From contig JAXDDX010000013.1 of the NCBI GenBank assembly GCA_034670405.1, positions 2,911,501 to 2,975,500 of the forward strand: DNA of 64,000 bases, in the 5' to 3' direction. Position numbers and translations under genes: made by a program. A model generated the notes under the pieces. The model worked only from the letters and a program-made list of their open reading frames with translations, was not told the DNA's origin and searched no databases. This document shows, piece by piece, positions 10,726 to 22,226 of this stretch. This stretch comes from Hoplostethus atlanticus. Its lineage: Eukaryota; Chordata; Actinopteri; Trachichthyiformes; Trachichthyidae. Position 1 is the first letter of the stretch, and each line of letters begins with the position of its first letter.

Positions 10726-12310
10726 TGAGTATCTTATTACATCCTTACTATCTGATTTAGTATGATTGGAAAGTAGTTGTCCTAATTGTGAATAATAAAT
10801 TAGGCTTGTGAAATGAAGCAGATTTATATAATATATATTTTATATTTTGTTCCTTTATATTTTTGGATGCTATTTGTCAGACAAAGGTGTGAACTGGTTT
10901 CATGATGGGGGAGTGCAGACTGGTCTACACCTGTAGACCGCTATGCCAATTTGGTTTTTATAAATGGTTCTGAAACTGAAATATTTCAGCTTTTAGTGTT
11001 TTATTGTTTCCTCTTCATTTTGCTATCTAAAAGACTCTTGTGCATTTTTTACTTTTTTCATGACTTTCATGCCTTACTGCATTGTGCTTTGTATCGATTC
11101 CTACCTAAAATAACACAACCGGTACCATGCAGTTACTTAGTTTGACTGTTCTATGGGTGGTTAGTCAAGTTTGTTTGCTGTTTCAAGTAGAATTAGGACA
11201 CATGGATGGGAGACCGTGAGAATCATCCTAGGTATCTAATATGTTAATGACATGATGGTCAACATTGGATAGCATTAGGTCCATTTGGACACTTTTTGGA
11301 GAGGTTTTGGATCACTCCAAAACACATCAGGGCCCCAAAGTTGTGGAACAAATTGTCCAAGAAAACCAAGGCTAGTTATCTTTCTTCAAACGTGACTGTG
11401 AGACCGAAGAATAAACACCAACAAATGAAATATCTGTCAAGTATTAGAAAGTTCTTTAACAGAGCAAAGGATTTGTTTTAAATCTCCTCCCAGTTTGAAT
11501 ACTCAAACACTGTCAAAGGAAGGTGTATTTCTTGGCTCGTTTAGATAGAAAAATGTCGCTGTTCTTCATTCTCTGGAATCTCATTGTATTTCTTTGCACA
11601 ATATCATTGAATCTGCCGTTAGACAAAGATCTGAACAGTTTGTGTTTTCTTTAGCGCCAATGTTTTCCTTGGCTGTCAAATTAGACAGTGATTTATTTTC
11701 AATCCTATCATGGTCAATTCAGCAGATATGAAGGAAAACCCATTTGCTGGTGGAGATAGAAATAGCTGCCACAGCTGATCGGTACCATTTTGCTCAAGGG
11801 TATTGAACTGTACATGTATAGCCAATTGAACATTGCAGTAGCCATCACATGAAGGCAAAGTCTAAGTCTTAGTAATGATCTACACTTTGCTTTCATCTGA
11901 TCACGTTTGAGCGTTCTCGGGCGACATTCCCCACAGAAGCCTCTTCCTCGTTGCTTGGTGAGTGACACAACAAAAGCAGCCGGTATGGTAAACAATGAAA
12001 TATACAGATAGACAGCAGTTCAAAAGAGCTTTTAAAGCATAGTGGCTATGGTTGTTATCACAGTTCATTTGCCAATGATATATTTTGAGTAAAAAGCTGT
12101 TGAGTTACTGAACTCTCTGCCTCCTCTCTCCCTTTTATTCTGCGCCAGCTGCCTTGTCACTCCATCCTTTACTGTCATCTTCTCCATGAATGGAAGTCTG
12201 TGTTTTGCCAGCCTCAAAACTTTTCTGTTCTCCTTTCAGTCTTTTCTGTTCCTTTTATCTTTAGCCATTTCTGCAAAGTGCAAGCTCTGTGCCAGACACA
12301 GTGTTTGTAT

Positions 12311-12311
<1 letters not shown>
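10726..12311. other. Non-coding, possible remainder of the transposon copy
   Basis: AT-rich. Small open frames at 10951-11145 and 11296-11481 have no recognised motif. May include the 3' part of the piggyBac-like element, but no terminal inverted repeat was identified. Confidence 0.4.

Positions 12312-12345
<34 letters not shown>
12312..12345. repeat. (CA)n microsatellite
   Basis: 34 bp of uninterrupted CA. Confidence 0.95.
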
Positions 12346-12346
<1 letters not shown>

Positions 12347-12514
12347 TCAGCTAAGGTCGCACATGGGGCCAGAGCCATCACGCACCTCAGCACAGATGGT
12401 TTTGATTGGATGTGTTCATCCAAGGTGCCCCATTGCCCCTCAAATGACCTCAGGTGGTTGGAAGGATGCTGAATGCTGCTGCTGACTGGGGATCCACGTG
12501 TATTTAAGGACAAT

Positions 12515-12880
12515 ACCAATATTTTCTAGCCTGTTTATATTCAATAACTTTAAATTTGACCATTTTTATGAAAATAAATCCCCAAAATGTGCAGGATATT
12601 CATTGTTTCCACCAGAATGTTTTTCTTGGCAGGGTGGAGAAGCCTCTGAAACAGCATTCAGACCACTACAACTATCAATTGACACCCAGAGTGATAATGA
12701 TAATAATAAAAGAAATGAAAAGAAGAAGTTATAGTATAGCTGGAATCCAATCAAAATGTCTCATTAGAATCACCTCAGGATCACAGACAACCAGTGTAGC
12801 TGATCAATTCTTCAATAAACACGCAATCAAACAAACTGCATCATATCCATCATATCAGAGGTGAATGATACTAATAGAAG
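12515..12880 (+). mobile_element. CGATA-TIR MITE family, diverged long copy
   Basis: Carries the shared core 'cagggtggagaagcctc' near 12631, a (GATAAT)-like stretch, and the right-half block 'catatccatcatatcagagg' near 12843. These occur in the same order at 47704-48015. The block 12745-12860 also matches 50450-50550. Longer than the 312-bp copy owing to extra internal sequence. Ends are diverged. Confidence 0.65.
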
Positions 12881-13259
12881 GCAGGTATTGATCGATTTAA
12901 CCCTGCTGAGGACCTTGGGTACTTTGTGTCTCAGACTCGGCACTCACCCCTTTTTATTTCTGCAGCAAATAAAGCACAAGGCGAGATGGGTCTGTCAACA
13001 CACTTCCTACCCCCCCCCCACCCCCACCCGCAAGACGCCTTGCCTGCCTGCTCACCCAACAAAGTGAGGCCTTTGCACGATAAAGTTCAAAGCGGGATTA
13101 TTAAATTAGAGAAAGACAGAGAGACAGAAAGAAATTGACACAGACATCAAACGGAGAGAAAAGGCCTTGTGAGGGGGAGGACTCGGCGGAGTGGAAGTGG
13201 TGCCAACTTCTGAATCGGCGCTCTGAAGAAGAAGAAGAAACAGTCGCCCGTTTCCTTGC
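12881..13259. other. Non-coding, C- and purine-rich patches
   Basis: A C-rich patch at 13012-13030 and a purine-rich patch at 13105-13150. No gene seen. Confidence 0.5.
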
Positions 13260-13283
13260 CCACACACACACACACACACACAC
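13260..13283. repeat. (CA)n microsatellite
   Basis: 24 bp of CA, with a shorter CA block at 13303-13314. Confidence 0.9.
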
Positions 13284-13359
13284 CATTCTCCTAAGACCCC
13301 CGCACACACACACACCCCACCTTTGCGATGTATCTGTCATCATGAAAAAAAAAGAAGCC

Positions 13360-13880
13360 ACAGAGATGCTTTTTAATCTTCTGTGGCTGTTGGCATTATA
13401 AAAGCCTGTGTGTTGGAGGCCTCTCTGTATGGCTTTGCAATAACTGGGCTTCTTTGAAACAGGCCTGTCTTAAAGGAACAGACAGACAGACAGTCGTAGA
13501 TGGATGCAGAGAGAAAGTGAAGCATTGGGCTTATGCAGAGTGAACCCTAGGTCTGTTTTAGTCGGTGTGTAATGAAAGGAGAGAGTCTATTTATCATGCA
13601 TCCCTTTAGTTCAGTCTTTGATTAGAGAGCCCCGGTGGAGATGGGATTTACTCAGCACACATTAAAGCACAGGTAAGCACAGACCATTAGGCCAACGGGC
13701 CTCTTAACACAACTCGGCTTAGTCCCCTAACAAATTGAGTGCAAATGTATCATTAGCTCTGATGCAGATTTACAGAAGCTGTTAGAGTCAAATCAAACCG
13801 CACTTAAATGAATGCAATTTGACTCAAACCTGGCACTGATTAGATCATATCACAAGCATGGGGGGAAAAAGGGGTTACAC
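13360..13880. promoter_or_regulatory. Candidate conserved non-coding element
   Basis: About 500 bp of complex sequence with short homeodomain-like cores ('tgtgtaatgaaa', 'accattagg', 'tatcattagc', 'tgattagatc') and no substantial open frame. A small (GACA)n lies at 13479-13492. Regulatory role inferred from appearance only. Confidence 0.3.
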
Positions 13881-14002
13881 ACACAGATGAGGTAAACCTG
13901 CAGAATCGTGCAGAACGAACACAAGCACGTGAGCAAACACGCAGCAATGCACGGCCATTGTCATGCATGACCTATTGTGGGAAGACGTTGAACTATCAGC
14001 AG

Positions 14003-14849
14003 CTCTGTGATAGGGTTGGGTATCGTTTGAATTTTATCGATTCCGGTTCCGGTTCTGCTTATCGATTCAGGTTCTTATCGATTCCGAGTTTCGATTCCAA
14101 TATGGTAAAAAAAAAGAGGTCAAATGTTTAGATAACAAAAATATCTTTATTCTTTTAACCGTTACTGATCATTAACAAAGTAAATACATACAATAAAAAC
14201 GTATGATCCACAGACGTGCATTAAAAAAAAATCTTAAATAAATAATAGATAAGGATTAATCTAGAGCAGTTAATTAAACTAAGGTAGACAAAAGGAAACC
14301 CACAGTCACAACTCCTCTCATTGCCAAAGACTTCATCGCGGCTTGCTGTCCCTGGCTCTACTGGAGGCATGATTGGAGGTGCTTGCGAGGTGCTCGCGCT
14401 GGCTGACACACTCGCACTCGGAGACCGCAAGACATCAAACACGGTACATTCTTTCAAATCGATGCCGTGCAGCTAATACATTTCCCACATTTACTGCACT
14501 TAGCCTTCGTCGCTTTCTTTTACAAAGTGAAGCCACACTTTTGACCGTTTACCGCGGTCCATCTTTCACACTGCTGACATGATACGAGCTAGCGGTTATG
14601 CTCGTATCGTATGAAAACAAATGGACACGTTGCGTTGCGTTGATGCGTGACGTAGACAGGTCCTGGCAGATACATTTTTTTTTTAAACTGGCAGGTAGCC
14701 GCCACGTCCTTGCAGACATATAGCCTTTGTTTGCAATAATAAAGATTTATATCTCTTTTAGGAACCGATAAGCAGGGTACCCGGTACTCGGCATTTTGGA
14801 TTCGGTTCTAATTTGGAACCGAGTTTCGGTTCCCAACCCTACTCTCCGA
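14003..14849 (-). mobile_element. Non-autonomous hAT element with 8-bp target duplication
   Basis: The element spans 14011-14841 (831 bp). Its ends are TAGGGTTGGG and CCCAACCCTA, a perfect 10-bp inverted repeat, with diverged subterminal repeats built on 'atcgattccggttc' and 'ggaaccgataagc'. The flanks CTCTGTGA (14003-14010) and CTCTCCGA (14842-14849) agree at 6 of 8 positions. An 8-bp duplication is the hAT signature. The minus strand holds the transposase fossil listed separately. Most of the transposase is missing, so the copy could only have moved with enzyme from elsewhere. Confidence 0.8.
14221..14562 (-). pseudogene. Broken BED-type zinc finger of a hAT transposase
   Basis: From the minus-strand ATG at 14562 the frame reads MDRGKRSKVWLHFVKESDE, with W at residue 10 and F at 13, the aromatic start of a BED zinc finger. 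After a 1-nt frameshift near 14505 it continues AKCSKCGKCISC, giving the C-x2-C pair. The histidine half of the finger is absent. A serine/proline-rich linker follows (14457-14330: LRSPSASVSASAS), as in ZBED-type proteins. The RNase-H catalytic core and hAT dimerisation domain are deleted. The domain would bind transposon ends if intact. Dead remnant: frameshift, stops and truncation. Confidence 0.65.
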
Positions 14850-15339
14850 GGCAGGTTTCTAAATGGAGACCTCATATCTCTGAGACAGCCCGGTATCAAA
14901 CATGACACATCTAGCACGCCGGCTTTTTTTTTTTTTTTAGTGCAGGCTTGATCTAATGCCAACTGATGTGGATCATAGTGTCTGTCATGATCTACCTCTC
15001 CTCCCGGAGTTTAAAGAGGCAGACGAGCCAAGCAGGCTTCCACCCGGATCGCAAAGGGCTTGTTCTTCTAAACCGCACCAGCGGGAGTAAGAAAATAGCG
15101 TGCGTCTTTTGAAGACAAAAAATAGCCGGTGACGTATACCGGGTCCTTTTTTTGAAGTGAATTGCATGGTGTTGCGTAGCAAACTGGGGAGAAGACTCCT
15201 TATTTGTTCTTTAGTTCAAGCGGTCTCATGCAACAATATATTGTAGATGTACAGTGAGGTGGAGTTTCTGCCATCGGGATGTTGAATGGTTTAGTGATCT
15301 CACCTATTTGTGTTGGGTGTTGTCACTTGCAGGAAATCT
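14850..15339. other. Non-coding, nothing recognised
   Basis: Contains a T13 run near 14926-14938. No gene or shared repeat identified. Confidence 0.5.
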
Positions 15340-15825
15340 AAATCCTGCACAGGAAGTGACAAAATCTAAATTTCAGAGTGAATCTGGACTCACCAACTTT
15401 GGCTGCACCTCATGCAATCACACCTACAGTTTGTTTTCTTTAGTCCGAACCATAGTTGAAAAAACGAATTTGTGTTTTTGGTCCGTTTGGCTTCACACCG
15501 CCCAATTCAAAGTGAACCAGGGCTTGTAAACCAAAGTCACATGGACTCACAAGTAGCTTGTTTATTGGTCTTCCCACCAGGTTGGAGATTTTAGAGGTTT
15601 ATTCTGTCATGCTAGACTTTTCAAGCATGAGTAACTGCTGGCTATCAAATGTCTGATGTCTGTCTCCGTATACCCATGACGCCTTGTTGGCTCGGTTCTC
15701 ACTCCCAACAAACTGTTTCCATAGAAGAGGACCAAGACCAAACCAACCACAATAAGAGCGTCAACATGATTTCTGGGTCTTGATGGCCGCCAACGTGCGA
15801 AGTTGTCTTGTGCAGCTTTCTCAGT
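15340..15825 (+). mobile_element. Diverged MITE copy (TTAA-type family)
   Basis: Holds 'gcacaggaagtgacaaa' (15348), 'atttctgggt' (15769) and the right terminus 'ggccgccaacgtgcgaag' to 'gtgcagcttt' (15785-15816), as in 21558-21939 and 1-296. Internal sequence is expanded or unrelated between 15400 and 15760, and no left end was found. Confidence 0.5.
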
Positions 15826-16955
15826 GCTACCTAATGCACGTCTGGTCTCTGGGCCCCTACAGAGGCCTAATAGCACCGCTGCAGAAGCTACCAAGGTCTG
15901 GCTTCCCCTACCTTATCATCGCACATTGATTTGCTTGCTCTCCACTGATAAAAGCAGAAGTACCAACAGTTCCACGCAGTAAACGTAAGTGCTTGCAGTA
16001 ATATGTTGAAACCTGGATTCATTTGAACGGAGCTTTTACCCGGAGCAACGCGGGGGAAAGGAAAAAAAAAATCAAAGGATATGATTGCAGGAAGCGCCAT
16101 CAAAAGAAGGAAAGAGGATGGATAAGAGAGTCCACTGGAGGACGCAGGCATTATCTAAATGAGCCATCATCCTTCCCTTCCCTTCAGCGAGAACCCTCCA
16201 AGGCCAGTGACCTGAAATGTTGTTCAGTCTCTATATATATATTGTATATTTGTCCATATTTGCAGTGGGAGTTTGACTTTCTACCCCCGCATCCCAACCT
16301 CCCCCGTTCTCGATTTTAAAGATGAGGTCACCACGGTATGTTTCTGTCCATTTGCGTATGATGGGACGAGGGAAGAAGAGGGTCGGTCCAACGGGGACGC
16401 TGAATGTCAGTGTCCAGTTGAGGAGACCCAGCAGGCGCAAAAGGCCGAAACTGAGATACGAGTCCTCCCGTCCACAGCGGAGAGCAGTTACCTGCCAGCA
16501 GCGGTCCACGCTCGAATTTAAATGGCAGCCGAGGGGGAGCGGAAGGAGTGGAGCTCCTCGCCTCCTGGCCAGACGTCGGGAAAGGACCGCCGGCGACATA
16601 ACACGCATTCCCGGAAATGTAATGAAGAAGAAGAAGAAGCTCTTTGGACTTCATTAGAGAGCGAGAGGGAGATTGAACTTCCTCTGTCGGCAGTCCATAA
16701 GCAAGCAGAACCCCCCCAGCCTCCTTCCTCCCCGCCCACCCCTTCCTCTCCCCCTCTTCCCCTCTCTCTCTGTCTGTTAATGGATATTTAAAGGGTATGT
16801 CAGAGATCTGGAAATAAAGTGCGGCTGAGCGGTCAGGCCAGACACGTTACACTCTCCCCCCCTGAGGGAACGCCGAATGAGACGCATTAAACACATCTCC
16901 CGACGCCGTCCCCCCTTTTTCTTTTGAAAACACTACACCACCCCCCCTCTCCTAC
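15826..16955. other. Non-coding, GA/CT patches
   Basis: No gene seen. Frames at 16231-16657 are arginine- or leucine-rich by composition and lack motifs. A (GAA)n stretch lies at 16624-16640 and a C/T-rich stretch at 16709-16775. Confidence 0.5.
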
Positions 16956-16959
16956 CTTC

Positions 16960-17430
16960 CTCTCCTCTAATATCTTATGGAATTAAAGCGGTGACAGGTT
17001 ATCATAATCCAATTTCAGAGACAATCGCGGCGAGCACCTCGCAGGAATCCGGATCGGAATTGAATATGCACTCGGCGGATTAAATTACGCAGGGAGAAAT
17101 AATTACGGCCCCGCGTCGGGAAAAAATATCTTCCCGTGTTATTGCGAGTGCCTGTACTGTATTGTGTACAGTGCTCACTCCGGTGCACTCCACAGATATC
17201 CAATCCAGGGTTGTCAACAACAAGAGGCTGCGGCGGGTGATGGTTGTTATTGTGTTACTGTACACTCTGTCTCATAGCGTAATATCTGTTCTCAAAATAA
17301 TGTCGCCCTCTAATGAAGTAAGGCCCCCTTTTATTATTTATCGTTTCCTGCCACAGCCGAGAACGTCGCGGCGCCGCATGCCTCGGAGATGTTTTTAAAA
17401 AAAAGGGCCTCTTTAAATGAACACATTTGA
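16960..17430. promoter_or_regulatory. Candidate conserved non-coding element cluster
   Basis: About 470 bp of dense, complex sequence with many A/T-core sites ('ggaattaaagc', 'ggattaaattacgc', 'gaaataattacgg', 'ctctaatgaag') amid CpGs. Ends at an AT-rich tract (17440-17490). No conserved frame. Typical look of a vertebrate developmental enhancer; conservation untested. Confidence 0.4.
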
Positions 17431-18359
17431 ATTGTAATGTGATTTATTTTTTTATTTTTTTATTTATTTATTATTTTTTTAGCATGGAAGAAATAATGTA
17501 TTTTCTCTGAGGCAGTCGTTCGGTTTGGTGGGTGTCGGGGGGGGGGGAGGTGGTGCGTTCAGGATCTTCTGTCGTTTCGGTTTGCACATGCACACGTACA
17601 GACACACCAACTATACACACGCACACGCCTACGTTACAACCCCGTCTCCCAACACTCATTTTTTCCACCACCGCCGCCACCTCAGCCATACTGATCCTGG
17701 ATCTGAGAGAAATCAGTGGGTGCGATGTACATCTGTGCCACCCCATCACCCTGCCTGTTCCCATAAGAGCTGGGGCTTGTGTCCACCGAAGCGTTTTATC
17801 ATGAAGCCGGCATGTTTTTCTCATTGTTTACAATGGGAACGCCGCGCTTCTGCACTCTTTTAAAAATGATAAACGCGCTATAAAGCAATGAGGGGCATCC
17901 TGTGCTGTGCATCGTGTGCTTAAGATCGCAGAGAGTTGAAAAATGTTCAACTTTTGATAAAGCTACTTCATTAATCTCCAGGGGGGAAAACTCCTGCGCC
18001 TGCCATTATCACTTTTTATCCAGCGGTCCAATCACATTTGGAGGAGGGGCGGGACAAACACCACAAGGAACAACAGACGTATTGTACAACAACAATGCTG
18101 TGTGGAGTATTGTCAGTTTAGTGCAGTCAAAACCAACACAAGGTGCATATTACAAAATACTCTTATTCACATATTATCACAAATGTGACTCAACATTAGT
18201 GAGTGTCACAATAACACATGGAGGAACACGTCGTTCGCCATGGGTCTGTTGGGTGAGTAGCATTGAATGAAGAAACCGTTACTGCTGCAGCGCCCAGCGG
18301 AGAGCGGGCCAGGTTTATTCTTTTCAGCTGAGAAAGAAACCTCTGGTGGACACGAGCCC
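17431..18359. other. Non-coding
   Basis: A T-rich stretch (17440-17490), a G9-G10 run at 17539-17548 and otherwise unique sequence. No gene seen. Confidence 0.5.
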
Positions 18360-18445
18360 TCAGACTGATATGTTGGCCTGCTGATAACTGATACTGGCCT
18401 GTTATTAAGGATCAGGTATCGGCCAGTTGGTGTCATCCACCTCTG
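18360..18445. mobile_element. Short CGATA-family remnant
   Basis: 'ctgataactgatactggcc' and 'aggtatcggccagttgg' with 'catccacctctgac' resemble the end region of the CGATA-TIR family. Only one end is present. Confidence 0.4.
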
Positions 18446-19015
18446 ACTACAGCTAGTGAATGTGTTTTCATTCTTTTGATATCAGATGGTCAACCAGAGA
18501 AACCATTCCAGTGTGGTGTGGGTGTGTAGAAACAGTTCAAAATAAAAGCACTCATCCCCATGTAGGTTACTAGTGCTGGTTGTTGTCGAACCCTTCCTTT
18601 TGAACTGAAGGCCAATTTGGCCTATGTATCAACTGGACTCTTAATAATTATGAGTATTGGGAGTATTGAAACAAGGAGATGTGGTAAGCAAGCCAACAGT
18701 TGGATGCCGTGACTGATCAACATTGACACCCATGTGTCTTTTCAAAAACACTTTTGCCGCAGATGAAAGCACCTTGCTGAAACGTCAGCCTTTTTCAGAG
18801 TCACTTCAGTTTAGGTTTCCATTACAAGGACTTTGACGTGGAGGGATGCTCACTACACACCACACAGTGAAGTTAAATAAATAGAAGAATTAAGACGATA
18901 AATACTCTATACACTGCTACAAAACAAGAAACTATACTGTATACTAAACTAAACTGTATGACAGATGTTTCAGCATTCTGCTGTTGGGATAAATACTTAA
19001 GGAGATTTCTACTCT
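18446..19015. other. Non-coding, nothing recognised
   Basis: AT-rich unique sequence up to the dispersed repeat. Confidence 0.5.
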
Positions 19016-19542
19016 TGGATCCTCTTACACTGTGTCATCAATCTGTGATGTTGAAGCATTCCAGGAGTTATTTTGTGATGAAGTGTTGTAATCTACTTTT
19101 TTGGTGTACCCACTTTCCCTCAACGTGCCTCGTCTACCTCTACTTCAGTTATTTCCTATGTTTCCCAGAATGCCTTTCGACAAGCTCCATAAAACAGGCG
19201 TGAACTCACCGTGTTCAGCTGTGGGTTATACGTATAGGTGGAGAGAGTGCAAGAGTTTTTCCAGTTGAGAAAAAGTCTTGGCTGCTGCATTGCATTCTGG
19301 TCTATCTTGGCTGCTGCATTGCATTCTGGTCTATTGGTCTCTCTCCTCTTCGATGGATTTCTCCCTGTATGATTGTTGAACGTCGGTCTAGAAAGAGAGA
19401 CCTTGCTCTTTGATTCTGAGGGCTGACACCAAAACCTGACGTTCTAGATCGCTTAAACATTTTCTGCTATTAAACTCGTCACGCCGTCCACAGTAATAAG
19501 AAGAAATACACCACCAAACAACAAAATACACCCAGAAATGCA
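19016..19542. repeat. Dispersed repeat family, copy A
   Basis: Matches 49883-50445 in order along its length: 'tttgtgatgaagtgttgta' (19072), 'acccactttccctcaac' (19109), 'gctgtgggttata' (19219), 'gcattgcattctggtcta', 'tttgctctttgattctg'-type block (19408) and 'accaaacaacaaaat' (19512). Contains a 29-bp exact tandem duplication at 19277-19305 and 19306-19334, absent from copy B. No coding content. Class unknown. Confidence 0.75.
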
Positions 19543-19799
19543 AGACACTTTTTTCCGGCCTTCAAAAACCCGGACGAGTTGAACCGTACACCTCACCGGG
19601 AGAGAGGGAAGAGAGAGGGATGGAGGCAGGAGGAGGATAACGTAGTGGTCTAGGTGGAGACGGGTCAAGAGGAGACATGCTGACAATGGACAAACAAATA
19701 GAGGGATGCGAGATGTAGAGGAAGACAGGAGAGAGAGGGTGAGGACACAGAGGGATGGAGTCGAGGTATGAATGAAGGATGTGGGGGTGGCAGGGTCGG
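19543..19799. other. Purine-rich spacer
   Basis: GA-rich plus strand with short GAGA blocks. No gene seen. Confidence 0.5.
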
Positions 19800-20885
19800 G
19801 CTGCAATGTCTCATTTTTATATCAGCGGCGCGCCCCGGGGATTTCCCCCTCCACCCCATCCATCACACACCAGTGTCTGGGCTCGCTGTCAGGCACACAA
19901 AGGCAGATAATTGTGAGTACACAGATACAGCCATGCATCACTGCATGGGCCAGGGAGGCCGCCGCCCCATGCATCGGCCGCCAGAAGAGAGAGAGAGATG
20001 TCTCTTAGGCCGTCACGGAGACGTGGACGCATGAAAGCCATTTTGTTCTGGCTGAGTAAGCGGGGGAAAATATGGTCACCAGCCCCCGGATCACTCTTGG
20101 GCCTGATTTCTGCAGATTTAGCCGCCTGCGTTTTTTTCCCCCTCTGCAGCCAATTACAGTTCAGCTAATACCGGTCAATACTTCACTGTTGTGCTCTGAT
20201 TGGATGCGTGAACTTTCCTAAATGAGGCGATCGCTTCCTGCTTTTCCCCCATTTGTTCCTCCCGCTCGGTGTGCACAGGGTCCCTTTCATTTTATTGATG
20301 TGTTTGTCGATCTCTGTCATCTAATTATTTCCCTGCTCCGTGTCCCTCGCTGTTCCCTCCGCGGCAGAAGGCATCTCTTTGATTGCTGCAGTCGGCTCGC
20401 TGGAGATAATACCCCCGAGTTGAACCAAATTGTTACTCTTTGGTTATTCCACGCTTAAATATTTTAAGGGACGGCGCTTTGAAATTGCCACAAAGGGATA
20501 AAGCTGGGAATTTAAATGATGGGAACATGAATAAAGATCTGTCCGGGTGCAGCTTTCATCTGTGGCTTAGCGTGGGGCGCCGATCGCTGGCCAGCGGAGG
20601 GGGGGAAGGAAAAATGACGGTCATAAATATGGTTTTGATTTTCTAACCAGGCGAAACAACAAAGTTACGGCGAGAACATTAGCCGCATTGATCGCGTCTG
20701 GTCGATGGAATAAAGCAGGCGGTGACCTTTCGCTCATTTGGAGGCATAAAATTCCTTGTTGAAAGTCTCCAAGGGCTCCGGCTGAAAGCATTAACACAAA
20801 TTACCAGCCGCCATTAAAGGCCTGCATCAATTCCACCCTGCACCATCATTACCAAACGGCCGATAAAATGCTGGAAAGCCATCGT
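19800..20885. promoter_or_regulatory. Candidate conserved non-coding element cluster
   Basis: More than 1 kb free of microsatellites and transposons, rich in homeodomain-like cores ('ccaattacag', 'ctaattattt', 'agcattaac', 'gccattaaagg') and CpGs, with many A/T-core sites in runs (for example 20447-20540, 20620-20830). No frame has protein-like features. The longest repeat-free block in the window and the best enhancer-cluster candidate. Inference only. Confidence 0.45.
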
Positions 20886-20895
20886 CCTGCGCTCT

Positions 20896-20920
20896 CACAC
20901 ACACACACACACACACACAC
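20896..20920. repeat. (AC)n microsatellite
   Basis: 25 bp of AC. Confidence 0.9.
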
Positions 20921-21557
20921 GCAGACGCTAACACACACTCCGCCCGGGAGACCGCTGTGAAGCCTATTACACACGGTCTGATTTACAGCTGAGCTGCCTG
21001 TAGCCAGGACCATCAAGCCACCGGCACACCAACCTGCCGTGACAGTGCAACTAATTGAGTCCAGATATATCTGTCCCCCCCCAACTGGGGCCTGAAAGGG
21101 CGATAACACGCCAACCTGCACAAAACTCCCACAACATTTCTTATAGCGCTGAGGAACACACTTTAGGTTAAGTTGCCTTTGATATGACTCATCCGTTTTT
21201 TTTGTTAGAAAAATATCCAGTAACAGAGACAATAGATAGGATTCATCAAACTACTTCATCAGGTCAAACTTTCTTCATACTCAAACGTTTTCAGTAACAC
21301 TTTTCCGTGTTACCCTGGTGTCTGATGATGTCCGCTGTAGATCTTGTTGCTATAGGCTCTGTGGTCGTAACAGACTCCAAATCAATGTCATTAAATTAAG
21401 TCTATTCTGAGTGGATAATAAAGAGCCTGTCACCTTATGTGTGCTCCGATAAAGCTCTAATCACGTTAGCATTACAACACCGTTCTGCCAAAGACGAGCG
21501 AGCGAGGTGGGAGGATGGGATGAATAAAAGCAACATCCCTGACTAACAAGCTCAGTG
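20921..21557. other. Non-coding, nothing recognised
   Basis: Unique sequence up to the MITE. 'tctgatgatgtccgctgtag' near 21321 is not a clear repeat member. Confidence 0.45.
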
Positions 21558-21939
21558 TTAAAGCTGCACCAGGCAAGACTTTCATACAGAAATACACCTG
21601 TCTTATCGGTCTGAGCACAAAGCATGTCCTAATTGTGACCCCGTAGATTCGCCCTACTTTCCCAAAGGAAGTGCCGGTGTCGGGTTCGGTCTTCCCTGTG
21701 CACAGGAAGCGCTGATTCACATCGAGCAGTGGAAAGCGTCTCCTAAACGGCGGTGACTCACCAACAATGGCCGAACCTCTTCACCACCCTCTACCCCCAC
21801 CCGTCCCTATGAAGGAGACGTTTATAGTTTTCTGTCGGGTTACGTGATTTCTGGGTAACGAGGTCGTCGGAATGTAAACAGTTACCTCTCGCCGCCACTT
21901 GGGGCCGCCAAAGTGCGAAGTTGCCTATTGCAGCTTTAA
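21558..21939. mobile_element. Complete MITE, TTAA-type family
   Basis: 382 bp including TTAA at both ends (21558-21561 and 21936-21939). The inverted ends are AGCTGCACCAGGCAAGACTT and, on the other strand, AGCTGCAATAGGCAACTTCG. TTAA flanks with short inverted repeats fit a piggyBac-type MITE; a TA duplication (Tc1/mariner) is the alternative because the TTAA could be part of the repeat. Non-coding. Partial relatives lie at 1-296, 15340-15825, 28440-28640 and 39102-39162. Confidence 0.75.
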
Positions 21940-22176
21940 ACCTGGTAACCGTTACATACATACGCTGCTCGTTATCTGGGTTAGCCGTGACTTGATTCAT
22001 TAACACTAAGCTCCCAGGTGTTGTTTCTATATTCCCTTTCTCTCGTTTCACTTGGGACGTGACCTGACGCGCGTGGGATCTCGAATTGGATGGTTGTTAT
22101 TGCTGTTGTGTGAGTAGGTCATTACCACAGGCACCTCGAGGCATGTCCAGGCTGATCAGTGTTTTTGCATGTTTTC

Positions 22177-22178
<2 letters not shown>
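21940..22178. other. Short unique spacer
   Basis: No gene or repeat recognised. Confidence 0.5.

Positions 22179-22225
<47 letters not shown>
22179..22225. repeat. (GT)n microsatellite
   Basis: 47 bp of uninterrupted GT. Confidence 0.95.

Positions 22226-22226
<1 letters not shown>

Noticed and set aside
20437..20447. miR-9-like 'tctttggttat'
   Set aside because: Only 11 nt match the mature miRNA, then diverge; no matching star arm or hairpin nearby.
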